Shown here: positions 37,012 through 46,046 of the stretch, piece after piece
Position numbering within the stretch: the stretch's first letter is position 1
Layout of the letters: every line of letters begins with the position of its first letter
Assembly (NCBI GenBank): GCA_963834725.1
Contig: CAWICN010000001.1
Span: forward strand, 1,054,001-1,118,000
Length of the DNA: 64,000 nt
Direction of reading: 5' to 3'
Source: PALSA-693 sp963834725
GTDB taxonomy: Bacteria; Actinomycetota; Acidimicrobiia; Acidimicrobiales; Palsa-688
The notes under the pieces: model-generated
What the model was told of the DNA's origin: nothing
What the model saw: only the letters and a program-made list of their open reading frames with translations
Databases searched by the model: none
Position numbers and translations under genes: made by a program

Positions 37012-37626
37012 CTATTTCGCGCTCGCTGGGCGACCGGCGGCGGTCCGGGCGTGACGCCGTTGGCGGCGCTGGTAGCGCTTCCGGGGCGCCACGAACCGGC
37101 CGGCTAGCCCGTCCGCGGCGGCTTGGCGGATCAGCGCATCAGGGTCGCCTTGCGCGGCCCGCTCGACCGCTTCCCTGGCCCGGGCGTCCTGTCCGGACAG
37201 CCTTAGCAGAAGAGGTATGGCTTTGGTGCGCATCTCGACGCTGCGATCGTGTTCGAGGACATCGATGAGCCCGGGGACGACGTCGGCGGCGCACAGTGCG
37301 GCGGTCTTGCAGGTCTCACAAGCCAGTGAGTGCAGAGCGGCGTTTCTTACGAAGTCGATAGGGTCGTGCAATGCTTTGGCGAACACGACCATGGACTGAT
37401 GGTTGGCGTAGTGGTCCAAGAAGAACAGGCATCCTCGGCGCATGAACGGGTCGCGATGGCCGAGCGCAGCGGCTTGGATGGCCGCTACCGGCGCTTTGGG
37501 AACGAGCCGGGAGCGTTGCTTGGCCGTCCCGGAGAAGAAACGGTGCAGGAACGCGGCGGCTTCGCCGAGGGCGTCGGCGGAGGAGGGGACCTCCGACGTG
37601 CTTGGCGGCGCCGTTTCGATTTCCAT
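37012..37626 (-). CDS. HEAT-repeat protein
   Basis: 204 residues. Repeated helical pairs are visible (RDPFMRRGCLFFLDHYANHQ; HDPIDFVRNAALHSLACETC; DRSVEMRTKAIPLLLRLSGQ; GDPDALIRQAAADGLAGRFV), which is the HEAT pattern D-x-x-x-x-V/I-R-x-x-A. The C-terminal 25 residues are strongly basic. It starts an operon with the sulfotransferase 32 nt downstream. A scaffold or binding role is likely; no enzymatic motif. Confidence 0.75.
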   Translation of the reverse strand: MEIETAPPSTSEVPSSADALGEAAAFLHRFFSGTAKQRSRLVPKAPVAAIQAAALGHRDPFMRRGCLFFLDHYANHQSMVVFAKALHDPIDFVRNAALHSLACETCKTAALCAADVVPGLIDVLEHDRSVEMRTKAIPLLLRLSGQDARAREAVERAAQGDPDALIRQAAADGLAGRFVAPRKRYQRRQRRHARTAAGRPASAK

Positions 37627-38031
37627 CTCGACGATCTAAGCACCGCCAGCCGATGAGCTCCCAACCCTTTTCAAGGCTCCGTCCGCCCGGTTGGTTCGAA
37701 AGATCTGACCGTGGTACCCAGCTCGGGTTGTAGTCGCGGGCGGCCGCCTGGTGACTACGGGCCTCGGCCAGAGCGTGGTCAAAATGGCTCGCACGGTTTG
37801 GATGCCTGAGCGTAGGGTGGCTTTATCCCACTGGGCACGAGGTAGGAGGTCTTTGATGATCACCATGGTGGACTCGTCGAGGGTGGCGGTCTCCTCACTT
37901 TCACGCCTGTAGCGAGCCGACAAGCGCCTCGCTAGGGCGGCGACGGCACACCAACGCGGCTGCCGGCCGCTTGTTTGAGCGCGCCTGCGCTCCAGTCCGT
38001 TTTCCGCTGTTTTAGCGAGGAGAAATTTCTC
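37627..38031. other. 405-bp intergenic region with one weak ORF
   Basis: A minus-strand ORF (37636-37923; MVIIKDLLPRAQWDKATLRS inside) is possible but has no recognisable family. The last 20 bp hold the SD GAGGAGAAA for the next gene. No terminator or RNA identified. Confidence 0.3.
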
Positions 38032-38634
38032 ATGTCGTCTTTACGTGCAGGTATCACCGCGGTCGATCCGCGGGCCGGTCTTGACCCGTCTTTCGTCCCG
38101 CCCCCCGGAGCAGAGTGCCTGTCGGAGGGCAAGGCGTACCTACTTGACGGTGTGGTTTACAGCCCGACCGCCCCATGGACACCGTCGGTGCACGCGCCGC
38201 TGCGACACCTGGAGGCGGTCGGCTATCGCGGGTCACCCCGCCTGGTGGGCGACGGGGTCGATACCGAGGGCCGCCAAGTCGTGGGCTACATCGAAGGCGG
38301 CCTGGTTCATCCCCACGCTTGGAGCGATGACGGGGTCATCGAAGTGGCCTGTTTGCTACGCGAACTGCACGACGCCACCCGCAGCTTGAACGTGGCCTGG
38401 GACGGAGCCGATCACGCCTTCCTGCTCGACACCAAGACCCGGCCCGACCATCAGCGCCGAGGCGTAGGCACCGCTGTGGTCAAGGCTGCCGTCGAGCAGG
38501 CGAAAGCGGCGGGATGTGAATGGCTGCACGTCGACTTCACCGGTGATCTTCGCCCCTTCTACCTCGACGCCTGCGGCTTCATCCCTCCCGAAGCGGCCGG
38601 CCTGATCAACCTCTACCAGCTGGCGGGCCGATGA
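38032..38634 (+). CDS. Chimeric protein: APH N-terminal lobe joined to GNAT C-terminus
   Basis: 200 residues, SD GAGGAGAAA before ATG. Residues 1-120 follow the N-lobe of APH-type kinases (VHAPLRHLEAVGYRGSPRLV; GRQVVGYIEGGLVHPHAWSD; LLRELHDATRS). From about residue 125 it becomes the C-terminal half of a GNAT acetyltransferase: HAFLLDTKTRPDHQRRGVGT (acetyl-CoA loop Q-R-R-G-V-G) then CEWLHVDFTGDLRPFYLDAC and GF. Neither half is a complete enzyme. The junction is in frame, as expected after a deletion fusing two adjacent genes. It is translationally coupled (ATGA) to the next kinase. Confidence 0.75.
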   Translation: MSSLRAGITAVDPRAGLDPSFVPPPGAECLSEGKAYLLDGVVYSPTAPWTPSVHAPLRHLEAVGYRGSPRLVGDGVDTEGRQVVGYIEGGLVHPHAWSDDGVIEVACLLRELHDATRSLNVAWDGADHAFLLDTKTRPDHQRRGVGTAVVKAAVEQAKAAGCEWLHVDFTGDLRPFYLDACGFIPPEAAGLINLYQLAGR

Positions 38635-39581
38635 TGTCCGACCCGCCAAATCACACCACCACGGCCGACGGAGCAGACCGGCTTGAACTCTCCGAAGCCG
38701 AAGAATGGATCCGCCAACAGGTAACACCGGCCAGGCCGATCACGCTGGCGCACCGGCGGCCATGGGCTACCGTCCTTCGGGTTCCCCTCACAGACGGGGT
38801 GGCGTGGTTCAAGGCGTGCGGACCGGTACAGGCTTTCGAGCCCCGCCTGACCGCTGAGCTGTTCTCCCGCTGGCCCGATCTGCTGGCCGAAGTGCTCGCC
38901 TACGACGAGGGTCGGGCGTGGCTCCTCTCAGTCGACTCAGGTACACAGATCTCCGAGCTGGGAAACCCGCCCGAGTTGTGGGAGGAAGTGTTGCCGCTCT
39001 ACAGCGAGCTGCAACGCAACGAAACCGCTCACCGCGACCGTTTCTTAGCCGACGGGGTGCCGGACTTGGGTATGGCGTCATTGACAAACCGCTACCAGCA
39101 GCTCCTCGATACTCCCCTGCCGCTACATCGCGACGAGATCGACCAGCTATGCCGCTTCCAGGACCGCGTCGCCCAGTTATGTGAGGAGCTCCAAGCTCAC
39201 GGCGTGGCCGATTCCGTGCAGCACGACGATCTGCACATGAACAACCTCTACCTCCAAGATGGAAGGCTACGGGTCCTCGACTGGGGGGACTCATCGATAT
39301 CCCATCCCTTCGCCTCTTTGGTGGTCACCTTCCGCTTCTTGGAACAGGTTAATCGTCTGCCTCCCACCGATCCCTGGTTCGAACGCCTTCGCGACGCCTA
39401 CCTCGAACCGTGGGGTCCAGACCTGAAAGACACGCTCGACCTGGCCATGCGCGTCGGCGCGTTCGCACACGCAATCGCCTGTGCCCGGCAACGAGAGTTT
39501 CTATCTGAGCAGGACCGTAGTGAGTTCGATCAGGATTACGGCGTGGTCCTCCGCAGAGCGCTCACCCTTATCAACCTTTGA
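38631..39581 (+). CDS. APH-fold phosphotransferase
   Basis: 316 residues; ATG overlaps the upstream stop. LAHRRPWATVLRVPLTDGVA with WFKACGP carries the Lys strand; VADSVQHDDLHMNNLYLQDG is the catalytic loop; LRVLDWGDSSISHPFASLVV the metal site. Intact. Substrate unknown; coupled expression with the APH-GNAT chimera. Confidence 0.78.
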   Translation: MMSDPPNHTTTADGADRLELSEAEEWIRQQVTPARPITLAHRRPWATVLRVPLTDGVAWFKACGPVQAFEPRLTAELFSRWPDLLAEVLAYDEGRAWLLSVDSGTQISELGNPPELWEEVLPLYSELQRNETAHRDRFLADGVPDLGMASLTNRYQQLLDTPLPLHRDEIDQLCRFQDRVAQLCEELQAHGVADSVQHDDLHMNNLYLQDGRLRVLDWGDSSISHPFASLVVTFRFLEQVNRLPPTDPWFERLRDAYLEPWGPDLKDTLDLAMRVGAFAHAIACARQREFLSEQDRSEFDQDYGVVLRRALTLINL

Positions 39582-39654
39582 GGCCGGTGACCATTAGGTT
39601 GGAACAGACGCTGTTGGAGATTCAGGCGAGCAAGGTCCGAAGTCGCTCTCGTGT

Positions 39655-40581
39655 TCACTGCTCGGTGTGAAGATCCGCGTTCAGCTCTCCCCAACTCCCT
39701 GCCCTCGGTAGGACCTCGATCGCTCCGGTCTGGCTGTTGCGGCGGAACAGTAGGCGCGATCGACCGCTGAGCTCCCTCGCCTTGGCTTTGGTGCTGTCGG
39801 GCAACGATACGACCGCGCCGGCGGTGAGGTACAGCCCGGCTTCGACTATGCAGTCGTCGCCCACTGCGATACCCAGACCGGAGTTCGCGCCCAGCAGACA
39901 GCGTTCTCCGATCGACACTCTTTCTGTGCCTCCACCGGAGAGGGTTCCATCGTCGAAGCTCCTCCACCGATGTCGCTCCCCGCGCCTACCACTACGCCTT
40001 GGCTGATCCGCCCTTCGACCATCGCCGAGCCCAGGGTCCCGGCGTTGAAATTGACGAAGCCCTCGTGCATGACTGTGGTGCCTTCCGCCAGATAGGCGCC
40101 CAGGCGGACCCGACGCCCGTCGGCTATGCGGACTCCGGATGGGACGACGTAGTCGACCATCTTCGGGAATTTGTCCACCGAGTGGACTTCAAAATGGGCG
40201 CCTTTGGCGCGAGCCCTCGACCGGACCTCTGCCAGGTCATCGGGATGGACCGGGCCGATAGAGGTCTAGCAGACATTCGGCAAGGTTGAAGATTCCGTCC
40301 AGGTTGAGACAGTTCGGTTTGATCAACCGATGCGAAAGTAGCTGCAAACGGAGGTAGGCGTCCCCGACACTGGCTGAGGCATCATCAAGATCGTTTATCG
40401 AGATCCGGACCGCCTTGATCTCAACTCCACGTAGAGGGTCGGTCCGTTCCAACCCGACGAGCTCAGGATCCATAACCTCGCCGGCGGGTGCGACACCGAG
40501 CCGGGGACGAGGGAAGAACACCTCCAGAGGATTGCCGCCACGGAGAGTGGCCAGGCAGTCCGCCCAAGCCGGTCGAGTCAC
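39655..40581 (-). pseudogene. dapD: DapD-like tetrahydrodipicolinate N-succinyltransferase, frameshifted
   Basis: Three frames join into one protein of about 309 residues. N-terminal: FFPRPRLGVAPAGEVMDPEL, YLRLQLLSHRLIKPNCLNLD. Middle: VDKFPKMVDYVVPSGVRIAD, GTTVMHEGFVNFNAGTLGSA and VEGRISQGVVVGAGSDIGGG, the left-handed beta-helix hexapeptide core. C-terminal: RVSIGERCLLGANSGLGIAV. This is the actinobacterial DapD type, which succinylates tetrahydrodipicolinate in lysine/diaminopimelate synthesis. Breaks lie near 40240 and 39950. Start GTG 40581 is a guess. An essential gene broken here suggests a redundant copy or errors. Confidence 0.8.
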
Positions 40582-40911
40582 GACTCGGAGGGTAGCGGTA
40601 ACTGTGATGCCCGACCGGACTAACGGCCGTGTCGCCTGCCGGGAGCGGGGATTCGCGCGAGGCGCATGACGATCGGACCCGACCCTGGAGTGTGTGCCGA
40701 TCACAGTTCGCGCTCGGATGGTCGGCCAACCTGGGCTTCTCCAGCTTCAGTCGTCGTTCGGGGGACTGGAGCCTGTGACGGATTCGGGGAGGTGCCGGCC
40801 ATATAGGGTCAGTGGGATCCGTCCAAACCTTGAGGAATGGGTGAGTCGTGGGGCCCGGGATGATGGCCGGGCTGTGGCCTCGAAGCTCTCAACGCGGCTC
40901 ACGCTGCCTCG
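40582..40911. other. 330-bp region between dapD and the sigma fragment
   Basis: The last 60 bp can be read in the sigma frame (GLEALNAAHAASVLGY) but a TGA lies at 40859-40861, so the sigma gene's true 5' end is probably lost or frameshifted here. Nothing else is supported. Confidence 0.35.
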
Positions 40912-41427
40912 GTGCTGGGGTACGTCCGTCGTCGGGTAGACCTCGGCGATGTTGAGGACGTTCTCGCCCAGGTATTCGTGGTGGCATGGCGGCGCTTCGA
41001 TCAGATCCCGTCAGCTCCGCAGGATCGGCTTTGGCTGTTTGGGGTGGCTCGGCGGATCGTCGCCGATCATCGGCGCTCGACAATCCGCCGCCAGCGACTC
41101 CACCATCACCTAGCGAGTCAGGTCCGTGCTCTCGATGGTCCGTCATCGAGTTTCAGCGAGTTGCACGTCCGTGTCGACTCGGTGTTGGGGGCGCTCAGCC
41201 GCGGCGACCAGGAGGTGCTTCGTCTTGTTCTTTGGGGGGGGTTGAACCACCCGGAGGCCGCTGCGCAGTTGGGCTGCTCGGTCAACGCGGTCGAGTTGCG
41301 TTACAGAAGGGCGCGGGCCAGATTCCGAGCCCTCTTACAAGCATCGCCGACCACAGCTCGGCCGCTCTCCACGACCCCCCGTCGCACCATCCCAGCCGTA
41401 GCCGAAAAGAGTCCTCAAGGAGGGTCC
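40912..41427 (+). pseudogene. ECF-type sigma factor, 5' incomplete and without its own stop
   Basis: Region 2: VEDVLAQVFVVAWRRFDQIP with RLWLFGVARRIVADHRRSTI. Region 4: LGALSRGDQEVLRLVLWGGL and LNHPEAAAQLGCSVNAVELR, a standard sigma-4 HTH. The start of region 2 is missing or in another frame. No stop codon separates it from the next gene: the frame runs straight into the GDP-mannose dehydratase, so a read-through fusion product is formally possible. Confidence 0.65.
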
Positions 41428-42414
41428 ATGCCCCGCGCTTTGATCACCGGTATAACCGGCCAGGACGGTCGTTACGTAGCCGAGCTGTTGATCGGCAAGG
41501 GATACCAGGTGCATGGGGTGATCCGCGGTCAGAACAACCCCAAGGCGGTGATCGTCCAAGACGAGATCCCCGAAGTCGAGCTGATCAGCGGTGACCTGAC
41601 CGATCTGTCGTCGTTGATCGCCGCGGTCGAGCAGGTGCAGCCTGACGAGGTCTACAACCTGGGGGCGGTCAGCTTCGTCAAGCTGTCGTTCAGCCAGCCC
41701 GAGCTGACCGCGGACGTGACCGGAACCGGCGTGCTTCGGATGCTCGAGGCGATCCGCATCGTGGGGGGAGCTAACAACCGGATCCGGTTCTACCAAGCGG
41801 CCACTTCGGAGATGTTCGGCCAGGTACGCGAGAGCCCTCAGCGGGAGACCACCCCGTTCCATCCCCGCTCCCCGTACGGCACCGCCAAGGTGTTCGGCTT
41901 CTACACGACCGTAAACTACCGGGAGTCCTACGGCATCCACGCCTCCAATGGGATCCTGTTCAACCACACCAGCCCGCGGCGGGGCATCGAGTTCGTCGAG
42001 CGCAAGATCACCAACGCGGTAGCCCGCATTTCGCTCGGCCTTCAGGACATGCTGACCCTGGGCAACATCGACACCTCCAGGGACTTCGGCTACGCCGGCG
42101 ACTACGTCGAAGCCATGTGGAGGATGCTTCAGCAAGACCAGCCCGGAGACTACGTCGTTGCTACGGGCCGGACGTGGACCATCCGCCAAGTTCTCGACAT
42201 GGCCTTCGCGGCGGTAGGCATCGACGACTGGTCGCCGTATGTCGCCACCGACGACCGCTTTCTTCGTCCGGCCGAGGTCGACCAACTGGTCGGGGACTCC
42301 ACCCACGCCCGGGAGGCCCTGGGCTGGGAACCCAAGACCGAGTTCCCCGAAGTGCTCGAAGAGATGGTCCGCCACGACATCGAAGTTGAACGAGCCCGAG
42401 CCAACCTCGCCTAA
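41428..42414 (+). CDS. gmd: GDP-mannose 4,6-dehydratase family (NDP-sugar epimerase/dehydratase)
   Basis: 328 residues; ATG 41428 preceded by SD AAGGAGG. Rossmann motif RALITGITGQDGRYVAELLI (T-G-x-x-G-Q-D-G is diagnostic of GMD). Catalytic residues: T in AATSEMFG and the Y-x-x-x-K in SPYGTAKVFGFYTTVNYRES. C-terminal RTWTIRQVLDMAFAAVGIDD and RPAEVDQLVGDSTHAREALG also match. It converts GDP-mannose to GDP-4-keto-6-deoxymannose, a precursor of fucose, rhamnose and deoxyamino sugars. It is followed by an IMPase-type phosphatase and a HIT protein. Confidence 0.88.
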   Translation: MPRALITGITGQDGRYVAELLIGKGYQVHGVIRGQNNPKAVIVQDEIPEVELISGDLTDLSSLIAAVEQVQPDEVYNLGAVSFVKLSFSQPELTADVTGTGVLRMLEAIRIVGGANNRIRFYQAATSEMFGQVRESPQRETTPFHPRSPYGTAKVFGFYTTVNYRESYGIHASNGILFNHTSPRRGIEFVERKITNAVARISLGLQDMLTLGNIDTSRDFGYAGDYVEAMWRMLQQDQPGDYVVATGRTWTIRQVLDMAFAAVGIDDWSPYVATDDRFLRPAEVDQLVGDSTHAREALGWEPKTEFPEVLEEMVRHDIEVERARANLA

Positions 42415-42470
42415 ACCTGCGGGTCGAATAACCAATGTGGCCATCCGGTGCGGTCTGCAAGGCTGAACTG

Positions 42471-43253
42471 GTGCAGATCTCATCCAGCGTGGAGCCGAAC
42501 CCGCTGGCCGAGGACCTGGCCCTGGCGTTCCGCCTGGCCGAGACGGCCGGCGAGGTCGCCCTCAGGTACTTCGAGGAGGGTGTCGGCTCGACTCCCAAGG
42601 CCGACGGGACTCCGGTGACCGAAGCGGACTTCGCGGTAGAGGCCGCGCTTATGAATATCTTGGCCCAAGAACGACCTCACGACGGGATCGTTAGCGAGGA
42701 AGGCGGACACCGCCACGGCGCCAACCGCCGATGGATCCGCGATCCCATCGACGGGACGGTCAACTTCGCGGCCGGCGATCCACAATGGGGAACCCATGTG
42801 GCCTTAGAGATCGACGGAGACATCGCGATCGGCATCATCACCCGGCCCGTGGCCGACGAAACGTGGTGGGGATTCCGAGGGGGCGGGGCGTTCCGATCAT
42901 CTGGCTCCTTGAGCCCGGTCCGCTTCCAGGTTTCGACAGTCGACGCGCTCGCTGACGCCCGAGTCTCGATGTGGCCCGCCGACTCGGACCCGAGACTCGA
43001 CGCCCTCAAAGCTGCCGCGACGTGGGTTGAACCCGACTGGGCGTTGATAAAGAGTCTTGTGCAGGGCGACCTGGATGCTGTCGTGGCAGCGGCCGGGGGC
43101 ATATGGGATCACGCCCCCGCCGTACTTCTCGTGCGCGAGGCTGGCAGCCAGTTCTGCGACCACGACGGCGGCCACCGCCTCGACACCGGAGGCGGCATCT
43201 ACAGCAACGGCCGCCTGCACGACCAGCTCAAGAGCCTGCTGATTCACGCCTAA
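42471..43253 (+). CDS. Inositol-monophosphatase-family phosphatase (HisN-like)
   Basis: 260 residues. Metal site 1: DGIVSEEGGHRHG (Glu); metal site 2: RWIRDPIDGTVNFAAGDPQW (D-P-I-D-G-T); C-terminal G-I-W-D-H-A-P-A-V-L-L-V-R-E-A-G. These are the IMPase signatures. Actinobacterial relatives dephosphorylate inositol-phosphate, histidinol-phosphate or FBP; length fits HisN. Start chosen as GTG 42471; earlier in-frame codons have no SD. Confidence 0.85.
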   Translation: MQISSSVEPNPLAEDLALAFRLAETAGEVALRYFEEGVGSTPKADGTPVTEADFAVEAALMNILAQERPHDGIVSEEGGHRHGANRRWIRDPIDGTVNFAAGDPQWGTHVALEIDGDIAIGIITRPVADETWWGFRGGGAFRSSGSLSPVRFQVSTVDALADARVSMWPADSDPRLDALKAAATWVEPDWALIKSLVQGDLDAVVAAAGGIWDHAPAVLLVREAGSQFCDHDGGHRLDTGGGIYSNGRLHDQLKSLLIHA

Positions 43254-43304
43254 AGGCGCGCTGTCGACCTGAGCAGAGTCGACCCGGCAGTAATGATTAC
43301 CGGT

Positions 43305-43802
43305 ATGGAATCCATCGTTTTGGAGCCGAATGCCAGCGGCCGGTTGTGGGGCGAGGACCCTGAAGTGTGGAACTGGTTGTGCAGTCCCGAGGGCTGCCCG
43401 CACTGCAACGACTCCGAACGCGCCGGAACGGTGGCAGAGACCGATCAGATTTGGGTGAACGTCTGGCCTGAAGCCGTCCTACCCGGTTACGTGTGCGTCT
43501 TTTCCAAGCGGCATGTGATCGAGCCGTTCGATCTGTCCGAAGCTGAGCAAGCTCGGTTCTTCCTCGACTGCATGGCGGTCGCCCGAGGTGTTTCTTCAGC
43601 AACGAATCCGGCGAAGATGAACTACGAGATCCACGGCAACACGGTGCCGCACCTGCACATGCATCTCTTCCCGCGCACCGCCGACGATGTGTACGTCGGC
43701 TTTCCCAATCATTGTCGAACCACCTTCCACCGAAGCGAGAGAGACATAGCTCTGATAGCGACGGCCGTTCGGGAAAGCCTCGGTCCACGACTATTGGCCT
43801 GA
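43305..43802 (+). CDS. HIT-superfamily protein
   Basis: 165 residues from ATG 43305 (MESIVLEPNASGRLWGEDPE). The C-terminal catalytic triad is GNTVPHLHMHLFPRT (H-x-H-x-H). N-terminal CSPEGCPHCNDSER has a C-x-x-C, possibly zinc binding. HIT proteins hydrolyse or transfer nucleotidyl groups (AppppA hydrolases, adenosine 5'-monophosphoramidases). Intact. Confidence 0.85.
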   Translation: MESIVLEPNASGRLWGEDPEVWNWLCSPEGCPHCNDSERAGTVAETDQIWVNVWPEAVLPGYVCVFSKRHVIEPFDLSEAEQARFFLDCMAVARGVSSATNPAKMNYEIHGNTVPHLHMHLFPRTADDVYVGFPNHCRTTFHRSERDIALIATAVRESLGPRLLA

Positions 43803-43875
43803 CGGCCCCAAGCCCTGCAGTGTCTCCGACTGAACGCTCCGAGGCTGAACGCGGCTGGGCGGCCGGGGAGAGGCA

Positions 43876-43912
43876 TTGACTTTGCCCTGCGGGGAGGGTT
43901 CATGCTCTAGGG
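43876..43912 (+). promoter_or_regulatory. MerR-type promoter with 19-bp spacer
   Basis: TTGACT (43876-43881) and CATGCT (43901-43906) are separated by 19 bp, the over-long spacing that MerR activators correct. The spacer has CCCT-N6-AGGG. The GTG start follows 7 bp after the -10, so the transcript is probably leaderless. Suggests autoregulation by the MerR domain encoded next. Confidence 0.5.
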
Positions 43913-45210
43913 GTGCACGATCTTTTGAGCATCGGAGACTTCGCCGCTCGCTGCGGTCTGTCGGCCAAGATGCTGCGGTCGTACGCGGCAGCCGGCCTGT
44001 TGATGCCTGCCGCGGTGGACGGCTCGTCGGGTTACCGCTACTACTCGATCGTTCAGTTTCGCCGGGCCGAGGTCATCGGTCTGCTTCGCCGAGCCGGTAT
44101 ACCGATCCGCGACATCGCCGGCTTCCTGCGTGACCCCGAATCGACCCAGCTGGACCGCTGGGACAACCAGCTTATCGCGCAGGTTGCGGCCCGACGACAA
44201 GCGTTGGCGGACGCCCGCGCCGTTTTGGATCTGGACAGCACCTCCCCTCCGTCAGCCCGATCTACCCCAGCGAAAGGATCCCCGATGACCCTAACCGTTG
44301 CGGCCGGCTCCGCCACCCAGAAAGGCGGACGCGATGCCAACCAGGACGCCGTGCTCATAGGCGACGATCTCTACGCCGTGGCCGACGGCCTTGGAGGTCT
44401 CCAAGACGGAGAGATCGCCAGCCACCTCGCCCTAGAAACCCTCCAGATCACCTTCGCTGTCGATCACAGCAGTTCCGGGCTGCTCCACGCCTGCCAGGAG
44501 GCCAACCGAGTGGTGTGGAAACGAGCAACCCTACAAGGCGACGACCCGACCATGGGAACCACAGTTGCCGCCGTGGGGATCACATCTGACTCCGCGGTGG
44601 TCGTCGCCCACGTTGGCGACTCGCGCCTCTACCATTTCAACAACGGCCGACTAAGTACTTCGAATCTCAACTACGTTGATGATCTCAAAGCTTCGCCGAT
44701 AGGCCGCTCTGCCCTGTTCGTCCGCGTGTCTTCAAGCCCAGATCATCAACGTAGTTGAGATCTGAAGCACTAAGCCAGATCACCGGCGATCACAGCATCG
44801 TGGCCGATCTGCTCCGCTCCGGTCAGCTGAGCGAACAAGACGCCAAGACCCACCCCGATCGCCATGTCCTGACCCGGGCGTTGGGGGTGGCTCCTGACGT
44901 GCAGGTCGACATCGCGGCAGTCCCGTGCGAGACCGGCGACAGGCTGCTGTTGTGCACCGACGGACTGTTCAAGGCCCTCACCGTCGACGAACTTGCGGTC
45001 GCGCTCGCGTCGGACAGCGAACCTCAACGACTGGCCGACGACCTGGTCTCAAGCGCGGTGCGCGCCGATGCCGAAGACAACGTCACCGTCTTGGTCATGG
45101 ATCTTCAACAAGAGGCTGACCGCTGTGTTACCTCTAGTCGAAGGAGAGTGGTCACACACGTCGTGCCATCCACAGCCGGGTCTGGTAGGCGACCTGCATC
45201 TCGCCGTTGA
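43913..45210 (+). pseudogene. MerR regulator fused to PP2C phosphatase, disrupted by a MITE-like insert
   Basis: One frame from GTG 43913 encodes a MerR HTH (LLSIGDFAARCGLSAKMLRS; GYRYYSIVQFRRAEVIGLLR), a short linker, then a PP2C domain: RDANQDAVLIGDDLYAVADG-L-G-G, MGTTVAAVGI and VAHVGDSRLYHF. A 114-bp insertion (44656-44769) shifts the frame. After it the PP2C resumes QITGDHSIVADLLRSGQLSE, DRLLLCTDGLFKALTVDELA and DAEDNVTVLVMDL. Without the insert plus one CTAAG the protein reads through perfectly (about 393 residues). A separate start at ATG 44285 with SD AAAGGA is possible. The MerR-PP2C joining suggests a regulator whose phosphatase output is linked to DNA binding. Confidence 0.75.
44656..44769. 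mobile_element. 114-bp MITE-like element
   Basis: Terminal inverted repeats of about 30 bp (44656-44685 and 44740-44769; 27 of 30 match; core CAACTACGTTGATGATCT) surround a 54-bp centre. The element is flanked by CTAAG on both sides (44651-44655, 44770-44774), a 5-bp target duplication. Insert plus duplication is 119 bp, so it shifts the PP2C frame. It has no coding capacity and needs a transposase in trans. Confidence 0.85.
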
Positions 45211-45895
45211 CGAACTGCTTGCGCAGGATCGCCTCGACATCACGAAGCAGATCGCCCCGCCGGTCTTCGCCGAGGCCGATCACATAGGAGTGGCTTCTCA
45301 GGTCGATCAACCAATCCTCGACGCTCACCTCGCGCTGCCAGGAGAATATGTGACGCCGTGCCACATCGAAGGCGTCGGAGGCGGCGATAGTCTCCGCGCA
45401 CCAATCGATGTTCCTTTGGTTGCGCGACATACCGGGGCAGGTGCTCTCAAGAAGTGAGTAGTAGTCGTCGAACCAGGATTGCTGATCGGCCCACGGGTGA
45501 TTCCACCACGCCGCCCACCAGCCACCAGGCTTGAGGATCCTGGCTATCTCCGCCGTGCCGCCTGGTTGGTCCACCCAGTGCCAACTCTGTCCCCAGCACA
45601 CCAGGTCGAAGACCCCGGATCGAAACGGGCTCGCGGCGCCGTCAGCGATCGCCGCTTCGAGACCCACGGTTCGGGCCGTTGCCTTTCGGAGCATCCTTTC
45701 GCCGGGGTCGAAGGCGACGACCTTGGCATGACGCTCTATCAGCTGTCGGGTGACCACGCCGGTACCGGCACCGCCATCAGCCACGCTCTTGCCGGCCAAA
45801 CCGCCACATGACACGTCCAGAAGGTCGTAAACCTCCTTCGGATAAGAAGGTCGAGCCGCGCCGTACTCCGCCGCGGCCTCCTCGAACAGCCTCAC
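45152..45895 (-). CDS. Class I SAM-dependent methyltransferase
   Basis: 247 residues (MRLFEEAAAEYGAARPSYPK). Motif I SVADGGAGTGVVTRQLI, strand 2 AKVVAFDPGERML, motif IV FDLVCWGQSWHWVDQPGG, then RILKPGGWWAAWWN. The A-x-x-Y-x-x-x-R-P-x-Y-P start is shared with the methyltransferase at 22588. Intact; tail-to-tail overlap with the PP2C gene and divergent from the leuS leader. Confidence 0.82.
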   Translation of the reverse strand: MRLFEEAAAEYGAARPSYPKEVYDLLDVSCGGLAGKSVADGGAGTGVVTRQLIERHAKVVAFDPGERMLRKATARTVGLEAAIADGAASPFRSGVFDLVCWGQSWHWVDQPGGTAEIARILKPGGWWAAWWNHPWADQQSWFDDYYSLLESTCPGMSRNQRNIDWCAETIAASDAFDVARRHIFSWQREVSVEDWLIDLRSHSYVIGLGEDRRGDLLRDVEAILRKQFVNGEMQVAYQTRLWMARRV

Positions 45896-46046
45896 CTGAC
45901 AAGTGTCGCACTCCGAGGACCAGGCACGTGATGGTGTGGCTGTCGCTCAACAGTCCCGGCGGTCACCGGCAAGACCCGACGGTGATGATCTGAAGGTCGC
46001 CAGGATCGGAACCGCCTTGACGGCGCCGGTCGGGATGGCTTTCAAT

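Noticed and set aside
44651..44774. Integron attC site as an explanation for the 114-bp palindromic insert
   Set aside because: No GTTRRRY/RYYYAAC core pairs, and the 5-bp duplication with long perfect arms fits a MITE.
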